Positions 10,377 to 24,466 of a stretch of 64,000 nucleotides of DNA are shown here, piece after piece. Every line of letters begins with the position of its first letter. The first letter of the stretch is position 1. The position numbers and the translations under genes are program-made. The stretch covers positions 82,227,143 through 82,291,142 of the forward strand of contig NC_090729.1 in NCBI RefSeq assembly GCF_036898095.1. Reading direction: 5' to 3'. The stretch is from Palaemon carinicauda (Eukaryota; Arthropoda; Malacostraca; Decapoda; Palaemonidae). The notes under the pieces are model-generated. The model was not told the DNA's origin. It did no database searches and was given only the letters and a program-made list of their open reading frames with translations.

Positions 10377-11102
10377 TTGGACCCTATGGCTGGAGAAAGT
10401 CATATAGTAACTCTGACATCTCTCGGAAATAGGGATATATTCCCTAAAAATAATGCGGGCAGCTTTACAAACAAGCTACAAAATAGTATAAAATTAGATC
10501 ATAATTTGGAGCATGAAGTAGCCCTTGTCAATATCCATTACCCTAATGAAATTTATGGGCTTGTTAGTGGTGAACTCAATTCAGGGATAGAAATAATAAC
10601 AAAAGTGAAATATCCTTAGGTGGGGAACCCACCGTAACTTCAGCTCTTGAGGAAATTTGTAAACCAAGAATAAGTATTCTATCCACTGATGCTGGGTATA
10701 TGGTCTCCAGCATTAACGAAGATTTAACATACGCTTTGAGGAAGAGGCAATCCTTATAAAATTTTTTAAACAAATCCAGGTAATCCTCTAATCAAAACTC
10801 ATAATTTGCACGCTCCTTTTCCCCCTTCCCCCACATCGGGAGTGAACTTTGTCCTCGTTTATTCGGATATTGTTGAAAGGCACTATTTCAGGGGTAAAAA
10901 AGTTAATATATTGGAGACTTTTAGTATGTGGGGCAGTAAAACGAGAGGGTATCATAATTATATGTATTACCCTTTAGGGACAAAGGAATTGGATTCAGTA
11001 TCCATTCGCCTGACCGGCCAAGAAGGAAGGGAGATACACTTTCGTGAGGATGCTAGCACAATCTGCATCCTTTATATTAAGCCAAAGCAGAAAATTATAT
11101 AA
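10377..11102 (+). pseudogene. mCP: Penton-like minor capsid protein of the Polinton, broken
   Basis: The N-terminal fragment (10377-10619) has FPKNNAGSFTNKLQNSIKL and HEVALVNIHYPNEI, the hallmark opening of Polinton penton proteins (N-x-x-x-x-F-x-N-x-L ... VALxxIxYP). After a frame change at about 10,620 the middle reads SALEEICKPRISILS. The C-terminal fragment (10806-11102) has NFVLVYSDIVERHYFRGKK, then YYPLGTKELDSVSIRL and REIHFREDASTICIL, the conserved end of the jelly roll. At least two frameshifts are needed to join the pieces. An intact protein would form the five-fold vertices of the capsid. Confidence 0.8.
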
Positions 11103-11148
11103 AAGCTGCAACATCCCACACCAAACGTTTATTCAAGAGCGTGTCACC

Positions 11149-11592
11149 ATGAGGGTAGCCTTTCTTTCCCCGTCTTCTGAGGAGTTTAGTATCATGTTCG
11201 CTAGTTCCCCCATAAAACTCTTGTGTGGAGGGGCTTTAGGGGATATTGAGGTTTTAAGAGCCCCAAGACGTTCCCAGCAAGGGAGTGGGCTTTTCAGTCT
11301 ATTAGCTGGACTCGCTAAAAGGGTTGCGCCCTTTGTGGCAAAGATGGTCCTGCCCTCGGCCCTTGAATTTTGGCAAAATGTCATGGGAGATTTACAACAG
11401 GGGACAAGAGATTTCAAATCAAGCCTTAAACAGAGGGGGTTGGAGGTGCTAAAATCAACAGGACGACATATTGTTACTAGCAAAGGGAAGAAAAGGAAAA
11501 ATGTCAAAAGAAATGGGAAGAAAAGAGTTAATAAAAAGAAAATCTCATCACGAGGGAATATAGGATATAAAGACGTGTTTAGTGCAATGTGA
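11149..11592 (+). CDS. pX-like basic virion core protein, apparently intact
   Basis: The frame runs from ATG 11149 (147 codons) to TGA and sits exactly between the penton and major capsid genes. The frame is open upstream to 11044, but that extension overlaps the end of the penton gene, so I take 11149. Residues about 50-80 (GSGLFSLLAGLAKRVAPFVA) form an amphipathic, membrane-active-looking helix. The C-terminal 40 residues are very basic (GKKRKNVKRNGKKRVNKKK). This arrangement matches the adenovirus pX/pVI-like core proteins of adintoviruses and Polintons, which condense DNA or lyse membranes. It has no frameshift, unlike its capsid neighbours. The precise role is inferred. Confidence 0.6.
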   Translation: MRVAFLSPSSEEFSIMFASSPIKLLCGGALGDIEVLRAPRRSQQGSGLFSLLAGLAKRVAPFVAKMVLPSALEFWQNVMGDLQQGTRDFKSSLKQRGLEVLKSTGRHIVTSKGKKRKNVKRNGKKRVNKKKISSRGNIGYKDVFSAM

Positions 11593-11633
11593 TTTAGTTC
11601 TGGTAAATAGGCGTCAGTGTGAAGTCATTCAAC

Positions 11634-12969
11634 ATGGCATCGACGGCACCGAGAATTGCGGGTCTTGTAGGGAGCGAACTTCCGACCGCAAAATACACTG
11701 CAGGAGTGGTGGATGCTTTTCCCAGACCTAATCGTTTATGAGTGGTGGAAGCTTCCGTGTTTGATCGGCAAATGAGTTTTATTCTACCAACAAATCTTAC
11801 AACGGGGGGAGCAATAACTGTTCGTTATCTCGAATTTCATATTAATGGCGTAGAAGGAACACTAATTGATTTAGCCAGTTTGAGTATTGAACTACATTTA
11901 AAAGTCACGGCTCCCGATGGGAGCATGTTGGGGGATGATGTAAATGTTGTATTTATCAATTGTATGGCAAATACAATCTTCAAGTCGAGCCAAGTTTATA
12001 TCGGCGAAAGGCTCGTAGAATCAAATCCCCATATCAATTACTGGTCTTTCATAAAGTTATTAGCTACAGCAAAGTCCCACACCGTCAAAACAGTCGGAAC
12101 ATCAATTTCAAACGTTTTACCAGACGATTATTTTACAAAATTGGACAAAATGGAAAAGGAGTGGGTTGATAAAGGTAAAAGAGAAGGATTGCATATTATT
12201 CATCCACTTATGCTCGATGTGGCTTCAGTAGATGAATATTTGATGGATAATATCGACGTTCGTATCAAGTTGGAATTAGCCCTGAATGCATGGTTCAATA
12301 TTTCCACCAGACAAGCCGAAGAATTTCGATTTCATCTAGAAGGAGCCAGGCTCCATATTGATAAAATCATCCCACGCCCCACGGCTTTACTTGCCCTTCA
12401 TCAGGCGCTTTCAATTCCCAACAGTACGGTGGAAACTGTCTTTAATAAAACACTTTACAGGACATACGCGCTAGCCCCTAATCAAACGCAGGCAATGCTG
12501 GATTTACCTTTTAATAAGGTTATACTGGAAAAGTTATACCTTACTATTGTTAATATGGAAAGTTTCAATGGTGTTCTGAATAGGAATCCATTTATTTTGA
12601 TCATAATAATCTTAAGCACATAGGGGTCACACTGAATGGTTCCACTTTGTACGACATAAACTGTCAATTCCCCGAAAATTATTCTCATCTTTACTAGAGA
12701 CATTAAAATCTTTAGGCTTAACTTATGACCACCTAATTCATTATGATTGCTACAGCCGGGGTCGGGCAGTCATCGCGTTTAATTTCGAACCTGAAATGGC
12801 ATTGATGGATACGCTCGAAGTAGAGAAAAATGGGGATTTGAGAATCCATTTAACGTTTGATAGGCAAGTCAACGAGAATAGAATTATCTTATTGTTTGGA
12901 GAAACACAGGGAGTGATAACCACTGATCAAACCGAAATGTATATTGCGATATCAGGGCGTAATCAATAA
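11634..12969 (+). pseudogene. MCP: Double-jelly-roll major capsid protein of the Polinton, broken
   Basis: The likely start is ATG 11634; a TGA at 11739-11741 interrupts the N-terminal arm. The long fragment 11742-12623 has SVFDRQMSFILPTN, then VFINCMANTIFKSSQVYIG and ESNPHINYWSFIKLLA, followed by EFRFHLEGARLHIDKI, all matching Polinton/adintovirus hexon-type capsid proteins. Downstream, DHNNLKHIGVTLNGS (near 12,600) and NFEPEMALMDTLEVEKNG (near 12,785) continue the second jelly roll in other frames to the TAA at 12967. One stop and two frameshifts kill it. Total length (about 445 codons) is normal for the family. Confidence 0.88.
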
Positions 12970-13193
12970 AAGTTTTCCTACCGCTTTCAAGCGTGCAAAT
13001 GTTAGGGTCAGATTTTTTCTCCTACTAAATGCTATGTCTTTATTCACGAAATGATATTTTGCATGCATGCTTCATATAATAAAAGAAACTAAGTTGTAAT
13101 AAGTTTTTTATTACCCATATATGTTAATGTAAGTGATTATTACCCATATATGTTAATGTAAGCGAAAGGCCTTAAAACAAATGTACTGAAAGA

Positions 13194-13195
<2 letters not shown>
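12970..13195. other. Right-hand non-coding end of the Polinton
   Basis: No gene is visible. The sequence contains two adjacent copies of TATTACCCATATATGTTAAT (near 13110 and 13138). No terminal inverted repeat can be matched because the left end is outside the window, so the element boundary is not fixed. Confidence 0.4.
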
Positions 13196-13196
<1 letters not shown>

Positions 13197-13266
<70 letters not shown>

Positions 13267-13627
13267 CCATGGGGGGGGGGGGTGAACTCGATTGCATCAC
13301 GTTGGCACACAAGAGGGTGTGTCTTAGGATTTGAAAAAAATGGACAGAGAGAAGGGTACTTTTCCATAGGCTTAAATTGAAATGAATGTGGTCAGGGGGG
13401 AGGAGGGCCTTGGCTGCATACAAATAAACAAGCAAACTGCGTGGTCGGTAGGATCAATGTCACTATCTAGGGGCATGGGTCATTCAGAACCTGGGGGGGG
13501 GGGGGGACGTTTGATAGTAACCATAACCTTACGTTTAAATCCCCATACCAGACGAACTGAGCAAACGGGACTGAGCAATCCTGACAATATCCCCCAAAAG
13601 TAAGCATCTGAGGCCTATTTCCTACTA
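13197..13627. repeat. (GA)n microsatellite, G runs and unassigned flank
   Basis: (GA)n covers 13197-13264, followed by a G run at about 13270-13281 and another at 13493-13506. The remainder to 13627 shows nothing recognisable. Confidence 0.9.
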
Positions 13628-16510
<2,883 letters not shown>

Positions 16511-16511
16511 T

Positions 16512-16512
<1 letters not shown>

Positions 16513-16585
<73 letters not shown>

Positions 16586-16603
16586 TATATATACATGTAT
16601 ATA
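16513..16603. repeat. (TA)n between LINE and Gypsy-type ERV
   Basis: TA array at 16513-16580 followed by TA-rich sequence up to the first base of the 5' LTR. The ERV appears to have inserted into this TA tract. Confidence 0.9.
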
Positions 16604-16986
16604 TGTAATATATAGATATTACTTGTTTAAAACACATGACCTACCGGTCACTGTGGAAGTAAGAGAAGTGTGAGAAATGCCATAGTCATATCATAAGCAG
16701 GATGCGAATGCCAAACCTCAGCAATGTAACATTTTTCATGAAGAGTAAACACATTCAAGCCTGTGAGAAAGAGTTTCTATTGAGATGTCATACGGAATGG
16801 TCATCCGACCAAACTGTCTACACTCCTGTGATGGAGATGTTAATATTGTTTTTAAAGAATAAACTATTTTAAAGTTAACTTACCTAGACTTTAGTTGAAG
16901 ATGTAACATACCAAATCTAATCTACAATACATTGAAGATGACATTTGAAGGGAACCCAAATGTGTGTTAGTAACAGTAGCACACCA
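16604..16986 (+). repeat. 5' LTR of the env-bearing Gypsy element
   Basis: It begins TGTAATATATAG and ends near GTAGCACACCA. It matches 25272-25654 throughout. A primer-binding-like TGGTGGCAGCGG follows at 16992-17003. I did not assign the priming tRNA. Confidence 0.88.
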
Positions 16987-17018
16987 ATAAATGGTGGCAG
17001 CGGTAAAACTCCAAGAAA

Positions 17019-17126
17019 CAGAGAAAGATCTTCAAGAACCAGTGAATAAAACTCTAAGAACCAGAGAAAGATCTTCAAGAACCAGTGAATAAATCTCTAA
17101 GAACCAGAGAAAGATCTTCAAGAAAT
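17019..17126 (+). repeat. 43 bp tandem repeats in the ERV leader
   Basis: CAGAGAAAGATCTTCAAGAA recurs at 17019, 17062 and 17105, an exact 43 bp period. A second duplication (40 bp, ATTCCGTTTTCTTTCAGAAG) lies at 17571 and 17611. Both lie between the primer site and gag, where packaging signals of retroviruses sit; such a role here is speculation. Confidence 0.85.
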
Positions 17127-17697
17127 CAACAGTAATTAATCTACAATTTTGACTAAGTATCATAGTCCACCGAAGAAATGAAAACATTTAATACCAACAA
17201 ATAAATGTTATACAAACTGAGGAGCTGGATCTTCAATCAACATCCTAAAAAAACCAAGGACTGACATTCAACGTTTACTAAACATTGAAGAAACATGTCC
17301 AGGCAGCACTACATTCAATGGAAATCGGACCGAAAACATTCACCCAAATATCAATAAGAAGAAACAATCCAGTGAGAGAGAGAGGAAATGACGACATCAC
17401 CCTACGCCCATATATATACCGAAGCTAAGTACATTTTCTTTATTCATTTCAGTTTTAACAGTGAAGTGTAGTTATCACGAGTCAATCGTCCATTATTGCT
17501 GGGTGAGTTGTTAAGGAAACTGTATTCAACTTCGAATTCTCGTCTAGAATTTTTTTTTCTCTCTGTGCTAATTCCGTTTTCTTTCAGAAGTTCTCGGGAA
17601 ATATCTTTGTATTCCGTTTTCTTTCAGAAGTTCTCAGGAAAGATCTTTGTGTTAGTATCATTGTTTTGGGGGATTTTGTTAAAATCTTTATCATTTA

Positions 17698-18879
17698 GTG
17701 CTTATGCGTTTACGCAGTGGACGTCTGTCTTCATATAGATATTTTGATAGGATTGCAAGGAGTCGTAGAGATAGAAAAAGAAATACAGTAAACATGACGC
17801 CCCCTGTGAGCCCCACCCCTGGACCGAGTAACCCAACCCCAGGGCATGGTAACCCCCCTCCCATTGTGACACTAGTAAATGCTCGCTCTGCAATCCTTCC
17901 TTTTCAAGGTCGGGTTAAAGGGTTTTTGCCTCAGAATGTGGAGTCATGGATTTCATCCGTCAATGGCCATTTAAATGCTAAACAGATTATAGACCCATTT
18001 GTACAATTACAAGAAGCTAAAAGTTTTATAGACTTTTCTAAAGGAGATGCGAGTGCGTATTTGAGGGGTGTTTCATTTCAAGAAGCAGTTACCTGGGATG
18101 ATTTCAAAGTTAAGCTACGTGCGGTCTATGGAGGTGAGGAAGCCTTATATGTAGTTCTAACATTAAGAAATACACTTAATCAAGCCACTATGACACGGCT
18201 TAATGTTATTGAGAGAGCAGCTCTCATAGCCGATAGGCTTAACGAGTATCAAGATATTTTAGGTAATTTCACTTGGGTTACTAGAGATAACATCTCCGTG
18301 AAAGATTTCTTACGATTAATGAATTTAACTTGCATGACACTTATGTTGCCTGAAGCTTTAGTGCGGTGTTTTGATAAAAAGTTAATGCCAGCAAGTACGG
18401 AATTGGATGTATATAAACAGATATAGAAACATATGTCTAAGTGTCCTGATCTTGATCCCGTGTTTACACAAGTTTTTGCAAAAAATGAAACAAAGCCACA
18501 ACAAGTAAACGTAGTTAATAATAGTCAAGTTGCAGGAATGACGTGTTATAATTGCAAACGTCAAGGTCACTTGATTGCGGACTGCAGAACGAGATTCTGT
18601 TCGTTACATAATAGTTCGACTCATTCATATAGTCAGTGCTACTTGCGTAAGACACAACAGAATCCTAGAAATACACAGTCAATTCCACAGTCAGTTTCAT
18701 ATGGAAATAAAACGAAAAATCCTCAGTTCAATAAGAAGGAACAGCCAAACGTCAATGTAGTTCAAAATCGGAAACAAACAAATAGTTCTTCGAATAACGC
18801 TGATCCTGGGTCGTCAAACCAGAACTCGCAAGGTCAGACTAATTTTCAGAATGTGCAGAGCAAAGCAAATACCACATAA
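17698..18879 (+). pseudogene. gag: Gag of the env-bearing Gypsy element, one in-frame amber
   Basis: One frame runs from 17698 to a TAA at 18877, interrupted only by TAG at 18424-18426. The N-terminus is Arg-rich, then Pro-rich (TPGPSNPTPGHGNPPP). The capsid-like part contains FQEAVTWDDFKVKLRAVYGG. A CCHC zinc knuckle, CYNCKRQGHLIADC, lies at 18543-18584 and would bind RNA. A long Asn/Gln/Ser-rich tail follows. The pol frame is -1 relative to gag and overlaps its end, as expected for frameshift-expressed pol. The true start may be the later ATG before TPPVSP. Confidence 0.85.
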
Positions 18880-18923
18880 TTAACTCCAGTTGGGAAGAGA
18901 GTGATGTTGGGTCAAGGTCATTC

Positions 18924-21900
18924 ATGTCAACATCAGTAGTATTGAATAATCAATTTAATGTTTTATCAGATCATTGTGAGGCAATAGATTTTCCTATGAA
19001 ACACACGGCCGAATTAAATAAATCAGTACATGCTCCCGTAGATTTGCAACGAATTCATACAATAATAAGCCAAAATGAGTTACGACCAACATTATATGCT
19101 GTAAATTTAGAACGCCGGTCCTTTACATTATTTTTTTACTCTGGTAGTCCACGTAATATCATGGATTTGAGGACACATCATTTGTTGTTTTCGAACTTCC
19201 CAATAGAAAAGTCTGGAGTAAGGCTCTCGGGTATAGGAAATAATGAATTAAATGTAATAGGCGTAACTCATGTTCAGTTCAAGGTCGGTAAGCGTACGTT
19301 TGCCGATACATTTGTTGTTGTACAAAACATTGATATATATCCAGCTGTAATTATAGGATACCCATCTATGGGCAATCAAAACATTATCTTAGCCCCTGCC
19401 AAGCACGGCGTGTATATCAAAGGAAAATTCTATAAGTCTTCTAATACCTAAAAATCAGTTTTGGATAAAAAGGAGACGACAAATAAAACAGTGACGTACG
19501 TTGAAGAACCAATAACTTGTCTCACTAATAAAGAAATAATATAGGCGACCCAACAGAATTCTCGTTCACCCGTAATATCATCTTGCACGCAATCTATCGA
19601 GCCGAACGTACCTTCAAATTTAATAGTGCAAGTAAAGAAAACATTACCAGGATCTGAAATATTAATCCTTTCCGACACTTTGAAAACTAACGGATTGTCT
19701 GTCACACAAGCTATTTATACAGTAGGCTCACATCAACAATGTAATATTGAAGTCTGTAATCATTTAAATACCACTTTAGTAATTCACAAAAATCAACATA
19801 TTTTGGATGTAGAAGTATATAAACATCGTATTCTTACCGTCGCTGAAATCAATCACGCTCAATCAGTTGCGGATGAATCCCTTTTGCAATCTATTAAAAA
19901 TAAAATCAATAAAGACATTCAAGAAGAAGAAATTCAGCAGAAAATTTTTGGACTTTTAACTGAATATCATGATGTTTTTTCCACTACGGATGGATCCTTA
20001 GGAAAAACATATGTGATAGAGCATCAAATAAGGTTAAAGGACAAGCAGAAAATTATCTATGTACCCTCGTAAAGACTCCCTATGAAATTCCAGAATTAAA
20101 TAAATGATGAAGTAGGTAAAATGTTAGAAGAAGGAGTCATTAGGAAATCGAACAGCCCTTATAATTTTCCATTAATAGTTGTACCGAAAAAAGATTGAAC
20201 ATGGCGTATCTGCGTAGACTTGCGTCGCCTAAATGAGGAGACGATACCTGATCAATTCCCAGTGCCATGTACTGATGATATTTTATCTTTGTTAGGTCAG
20301 AATAAATATTTTACCAGTTTGGACTTACTTAAAGGCTTTCACCAGATATCATTAGAAGAAAATAGTATCCCATACATAGCCTTCAGCACAGCCAGGGGAC
20401 ATTATGAATTTTTACGGATGCCTTTTGGTTTACGTTGTGCTCCCATAACATTTACAAGAATGATTAACATAGTGTTTGGAGACTTGCTAGGGGATATATT
20501 GCATGCCTATATGGACGACCTTGTAATCTTTTCCAACACCTTAGAAGAACATCTACGTAAATTAGAACTAGTACTACAGAGACTAAGACAACATAACTTA
20601 AGGGTAAAGATTAGTAAGTGTGAATTTTTCAAAACAGAATTAGTCAATTTGGGTTTTACGGTGTCAAGCCAAGGTCTTAAAGTAGTCCATGATAAGGTGT
20701 CGGCTAGCAGTAACTTTCCGATACCTACTAGTGTCAAGGGAATACAGCAATTTCTGGATTGTAGTGGATATTACAGGCGTTTTATACGCAATTATTCAAT
20801 AATAGCCGCTCCCTTATCTGATCTTACAAAGAAGGGCGTATATTTCATATGGTCTGAGCAGCATCAACAGGCGTTTAATACCTTGAAAGATGAACTGTGT
20901 AGTTCTCCTATCTTAAAATTTCCTGACTTCGGTAAGGAATTCTTCATTGCAACAGACGCCTCAGACTTAGGTATTGCTTCAGCAATATGAAAAACAATTT
21001 TTCCCGATAGCTTTTTATTCTCGAAAACTGAGAACTTCCGAAAGTAAGTATGCAGTAATAGACAAGGAAGAGCTAGCTATTGTTAATTCACTAGTGCATT
21101 TTAAGTTCATAATATACGGTTATCCCGTTAAGGTTCTTACTGATCATAAACCACTAACCGACTTCTTTAAAGGCTTCAGCCACAGCCCCAAACGAACTCA
21201 GTGGCATTTGATTATTCAAGACTTTGGCGCGAGAATCGGGTATTTACCAGGGAAAGCAAATATCATTGCTGATGCATTATACCGTAACCCTGTGTCATCT
21301 TGTACGGAGCCTTTAGGTGAATTAATAGATATATCAACATCCATGCCTATTGTTAAAACGATATCTGAACAAGAAGATCTGGGCTGGAGTGCTGAATTAT
21401 TACAGACTGAGCAAAGAAAAGATCAGAAATTAGAAAAAATTATAAATTCTTTGAAAGGCAATCATAAGGAAAAGGAATATATAAAGTATAAGCAGCAGAA
21501 TTATATAATCAAAGACAATATTCTGTGTAGAACCGTGACAAGGAAAACCCGCAATACACCACATGTAACTAATGACCAGGTAGTGGTATCAATCTCACTC
21601 ATTTCCACTGTCCTAAATTGGTTGCATGCAAATCCATTGCATGGACACCCGGGGTTCTCATTAATGTCACAAAAAGCCAAATCATTGTTTTATTGGCATA
21701 CGATGCTTACAGATATAAAAAAACACATAGCTAATTGTCGCACTTGTCAGGAAAACAAAGGGCACACGAAAACACCTGTCAGCCTAGGGGCTTATTCCGT
21801 GCCCAATCAACCCTTTGAAAGGATACATTTAGATTTATTAACAGGATTTTACGAGTCAGACAGAGGAAATAAGCACCTCTTAGTAATTGTAGATGCTTTA

Positions 21901-22632
21901 ACTCGATATACAGATCTAATAGCGCTTAAAACTAAAACTGCGATTGCATGCGCTAGGAAGTTTTACGAGTGTTACATTTGTAAACATGGAATTCCACACA
22001 TGATAATCTCAGACTCGGGTGGAGAATTTAATAATCACTTTCTTACCTCATTGTGTGAATTCCTTAGCATAAAGAAAATAAATACCATGATATATCACCC
22101 AGAGTCGAATGGGCTTGTGGAAAGAGCAAATAGGAAGGTTTTAAATATATTAAGAGTAACACTAGGGGGATCAGACCCCAACTGGGATATTGCAATACCT
22201 GCGGTACTGAGTACTCTGAATCATTCATATCATATATCAATTAAAATGTCACCGCACAAGGCATTGTATGGTACCCCAGTTAGAACGCCTTTCCATGTAT
22301 TAACGTCTACAACTAATCTCTCAAATCCTTTAAAAGAATGTATAAATGCAAGCAAAAGTCGTTTTGATATCCTTCGAAAGAATTTAGAAGAATCACAAAT
22401 CATAATGAAAAGGAATCATGATAAAATAGCGAAGCCAACTAAAACATTTACCGTGGGTGATAATGTATACATACAGGTAAATGTACGTAAAGGACTCAAT
22501 TATAAACTAACACCTAAGTTTGAAGGCCCATTTAACATTTTCGAAACATTAACGGCCAATAGGTTCAGAGTTCAAAACGTATCCCAACCCACTGATGAGA
22601 GAATCGTACCATTGGCTCACATAAGAAATTAA
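18924..22632 (+). pseudogene. pol: Pol (protease, RT, RNase H, integrase) of the env-bearing Gypsy element
   Basis: Domains in order: protease with FFYSGSPRN where D-S-G is expected (codon TAC at 19137-19139), RT with FTSLDLLKGFHQISL and catalytic YMDD at 20508-20519, RNase H with TDASDLG then TDHKPLTDF, integrase zinc module (HANPLHGHPG ... NCRTCQENKG), and the DDE core HLDLL, ISDSGGEF, NGLVERANRK. In-frame stops occur at 19449, 19542, 20070, 20097 and 20196. A TGA at 20988 coincides with a frame change into the 20974-22632 segment, which stays open through integrase. The protease active-site substitution plus these stops make this copy inactive. Confidence 0.9.
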
Positions 22633-22749
22633 AATAAGAGGGAAAAAAGTGAGGGAAAGATTTTTATTTTTTTTATTTTTGTGAACATTATATGTTAAAA
22701 GTTTTTTCTTCTTAATACAGGAGTAATTACACATATTTTTCTCATTACA

Positions 22750-22757
22750 GGTTTCCA
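22750..22757 (+). promoter_or_regulatory. Splice acceptor immediately before env
   Basis: A pyrimidine-rich tract ending TTTTTCTCATTACAG at 22750 is followed six bases later by the env ATG (22757). This suggests env is made from a spliced subgenomic RNA, as in other env-bearing retroelements. The donor was not located. Confidence 0.55.
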
Positions 22758-24466
22758 TGATGAGGTTTTTATTGTTAGGAGTGATATTGTTCGCTCAGAC
22801 ATTTTTCTCGTGTGGGATGAGCTCTAAAACTAAAAGTATAGATTTTAAATATGGCACTATAGTTGAAAGACAAGAAGACGTTTTTATTACATCAAGTAAC
22901 GTGGTTGTTGAAGTGCGTATGCAAGCAATTTTTCTCCCAGAGAATGACGTCACTTGCTTAAAGAGCGCCATTTCAAGGTTTGCTGTTTCATTAAATGAAA
23001 TGCATAGAAGACACTTTCCTTTTAATACAGAGAGTTCGCTTGCATCGACACTAAAAGTTGCAGAGATGCTATCCGACGACTTGCAAAATAAGACTTACGA
23101 GGCAGAATCTTTGGCTCGTGACCTTTTGATGTGGACAGTAGGACACGATAATCTTGAGAAACATAACCCGTTTATCTTTGCTGCACGAAACGTCTTTGGT
23201 TCTATTGCAAGTTTAGGCTTAGGAATTTCCAATCGTCTTAAGATTAGTAATCAAAATAAGAAAATTGAGTTTTTGACTCATGAAAATGAATTGATTATGT
23301 CAGAACTAAGGAATCAGTTAGCTTCAATCAATCAAATTATGAGTTTGGTAAACGAACATTCTAGTAATATCAGTCAGATTATGAAAGTACAAGATTTGTT
23401 GGCAATGTTAACGTATTATAATTCTAAAATAGATCACATACATAATAGAATTGCACATTTCATTGAGAAATCAAAAGACTATGTGGAAGCTATCACATTA
23501 GCGACTAACGGTGTACTGTCACCGCATTTGTTGCCAATAAGAGACTTAACGTTAATTGTGGAGAACGGACGGGAGAAATTAGGTTATGTTCCTTTGTTAG
23601 ACGCACGTAGGTTAGAATTTTATTACAGCCTAATTACAGTAAGCGTTGAAAATCACAGGATTATGATTACAATTCCCTTTCATTCTTCCGATGCCTGGAA
23701 ATCTTACAGGATATCACCATTTCCGACTTTCATGACGAATCACTCAAATCCAGTAATATCCAGTTTGACAGCACACGTATTGATTTTCCCAGACAAGGAA
23801 ACATATACGGTCATTAAAGACTTAAATCAATTAACTCACTGTTCAGACGCAATGGATAAAAAAATATGTACAGCTGACTCCTTTGAATTCCATAAAAACT
23901 CAATGGATTCATGCGAGTTAGGTATAGTGCTAGACAGTGCTCTCTCCCATACACATGAAAATTGTCTGGAAAAGCTTTATCCCTTTGAAAATAATAAGTT
24001 CAATTGCAGACTGAACAATGGCTCGTGGATACGATACGACAAGGCCGGCTTCAATGTATCATGCCCGGACGGATCCACGTCCTATTCCCAAATCTTCGTT
24101 GCAGCAGATGGTTGTATCGGTACGTCCCCGAATTACATGGTTCATGGAATCAAGACTATCATCAGAGAACGGGCCTACTTCACGAACTTCACGTGGTCGA
24201 CTACAATTTCATCTTTACCTCTCCCATACAATGCACGTGTGGCTAAACGGTTGATGAAATTGACCGAGATGGACCACTCGACACCGACTTATGCAGAACA
24301 TCGATTCTACTTGTTACTAGCAGTAATCAGCGTTACGGTGATGATATGTATCGCCGTTAACATCCTTGTTTGGCGTAGGTTAAAGAATAATAAATTGGAG
24401 CTCAAACAGAACGTATTGCCATGTCCAGACAAAATTCCTTATTTAATTCTATTTAAAGCCGTTTGA
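22757..24466 (+). CDS. env: Env-like membrane glycoprotein of the Gypsy element, open frame
   Basis: This 569-codon frame has no stop. It starts with a hydrophobic signal-like segment (RFLLLGVILFAQTFF, residues 3-17). Residues about 150-165 (NVFGSIASLGLGIS) are Gly/hydrophobic, then a heptad-rich helix (residues about 170-215) follows, an order seen in class I fusion subunits. The ectodomain has multiple Cys and N-x-S/T sites. A single transmembrane segment (YLLLAVISVTVMICIAVNI, about residues 516-535) precedes a short basic tail. No clear furin site is visible before the Gly-rich stretch. Position downstream of pol and upstream of the 3' LTR supports env. Whether it is related to baculovirus F/errantivirus env is not decided. 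An open frame beside a ruined pol is unusual. Confidence 0.75.
   Translation: MMRFLLLGVILFAQTFFSCGMSSKTKSIDFKYGTIVERQEDVFITSSNVVVEVRMQAIFLPENDVTCLKSAISRFAVSLNEMHRRHFPFNTESSLASTLKVAEMLSDDLQNKTYEAESLARDLLMWTVGHDNLEKHNPFIFAARNVFGSIASLGLGISNRLKISNQNKKIEFLTHENELIMSELRNQLASINQIMSLVNEHSSNISQIMKVQDLLAMLTYYNSKIDHIHNRIAHFIEKSKDYVEAITLATNGVLSPHLLPIRDLTLIVENGREKLGYVPLLDARRLEFYYSLITVSVENHRIMITIPFHSSDAWKSYRISPFPTFMTNHSNPVISSLTAHVLIFPDKETYTVIKDLNQLTHCSDAMDKKICTADSFEFHKNSMDSCELGIVLDSALSHTHENCLEKLYPFENNKFNCRLNNGSWIRYDKAGFNVSCPDGSTSYSQIFVAADGCIGTSPNYMVHGIKTIIRERAYFTNFTWSTTISSLPLPYNARVAKRLMKLTEMDHSTPTYAEHRFYLLLAVISVTVMICIAVNILVWRRLKNNKLELKQNVLPCPDKIPYLILFKAV

Noticed and set aside
1..13195. Terminal inverted repeats of the Polinton
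   Set aside because: The protease gene runs off the left edge, so the left end is outside; no inverted match to the right end is available in the window.
13140..13435. Ser-Leu repeat frames on the minus strand
   Set aside because: Translation of the (GA)n array with no flanking coding signal.
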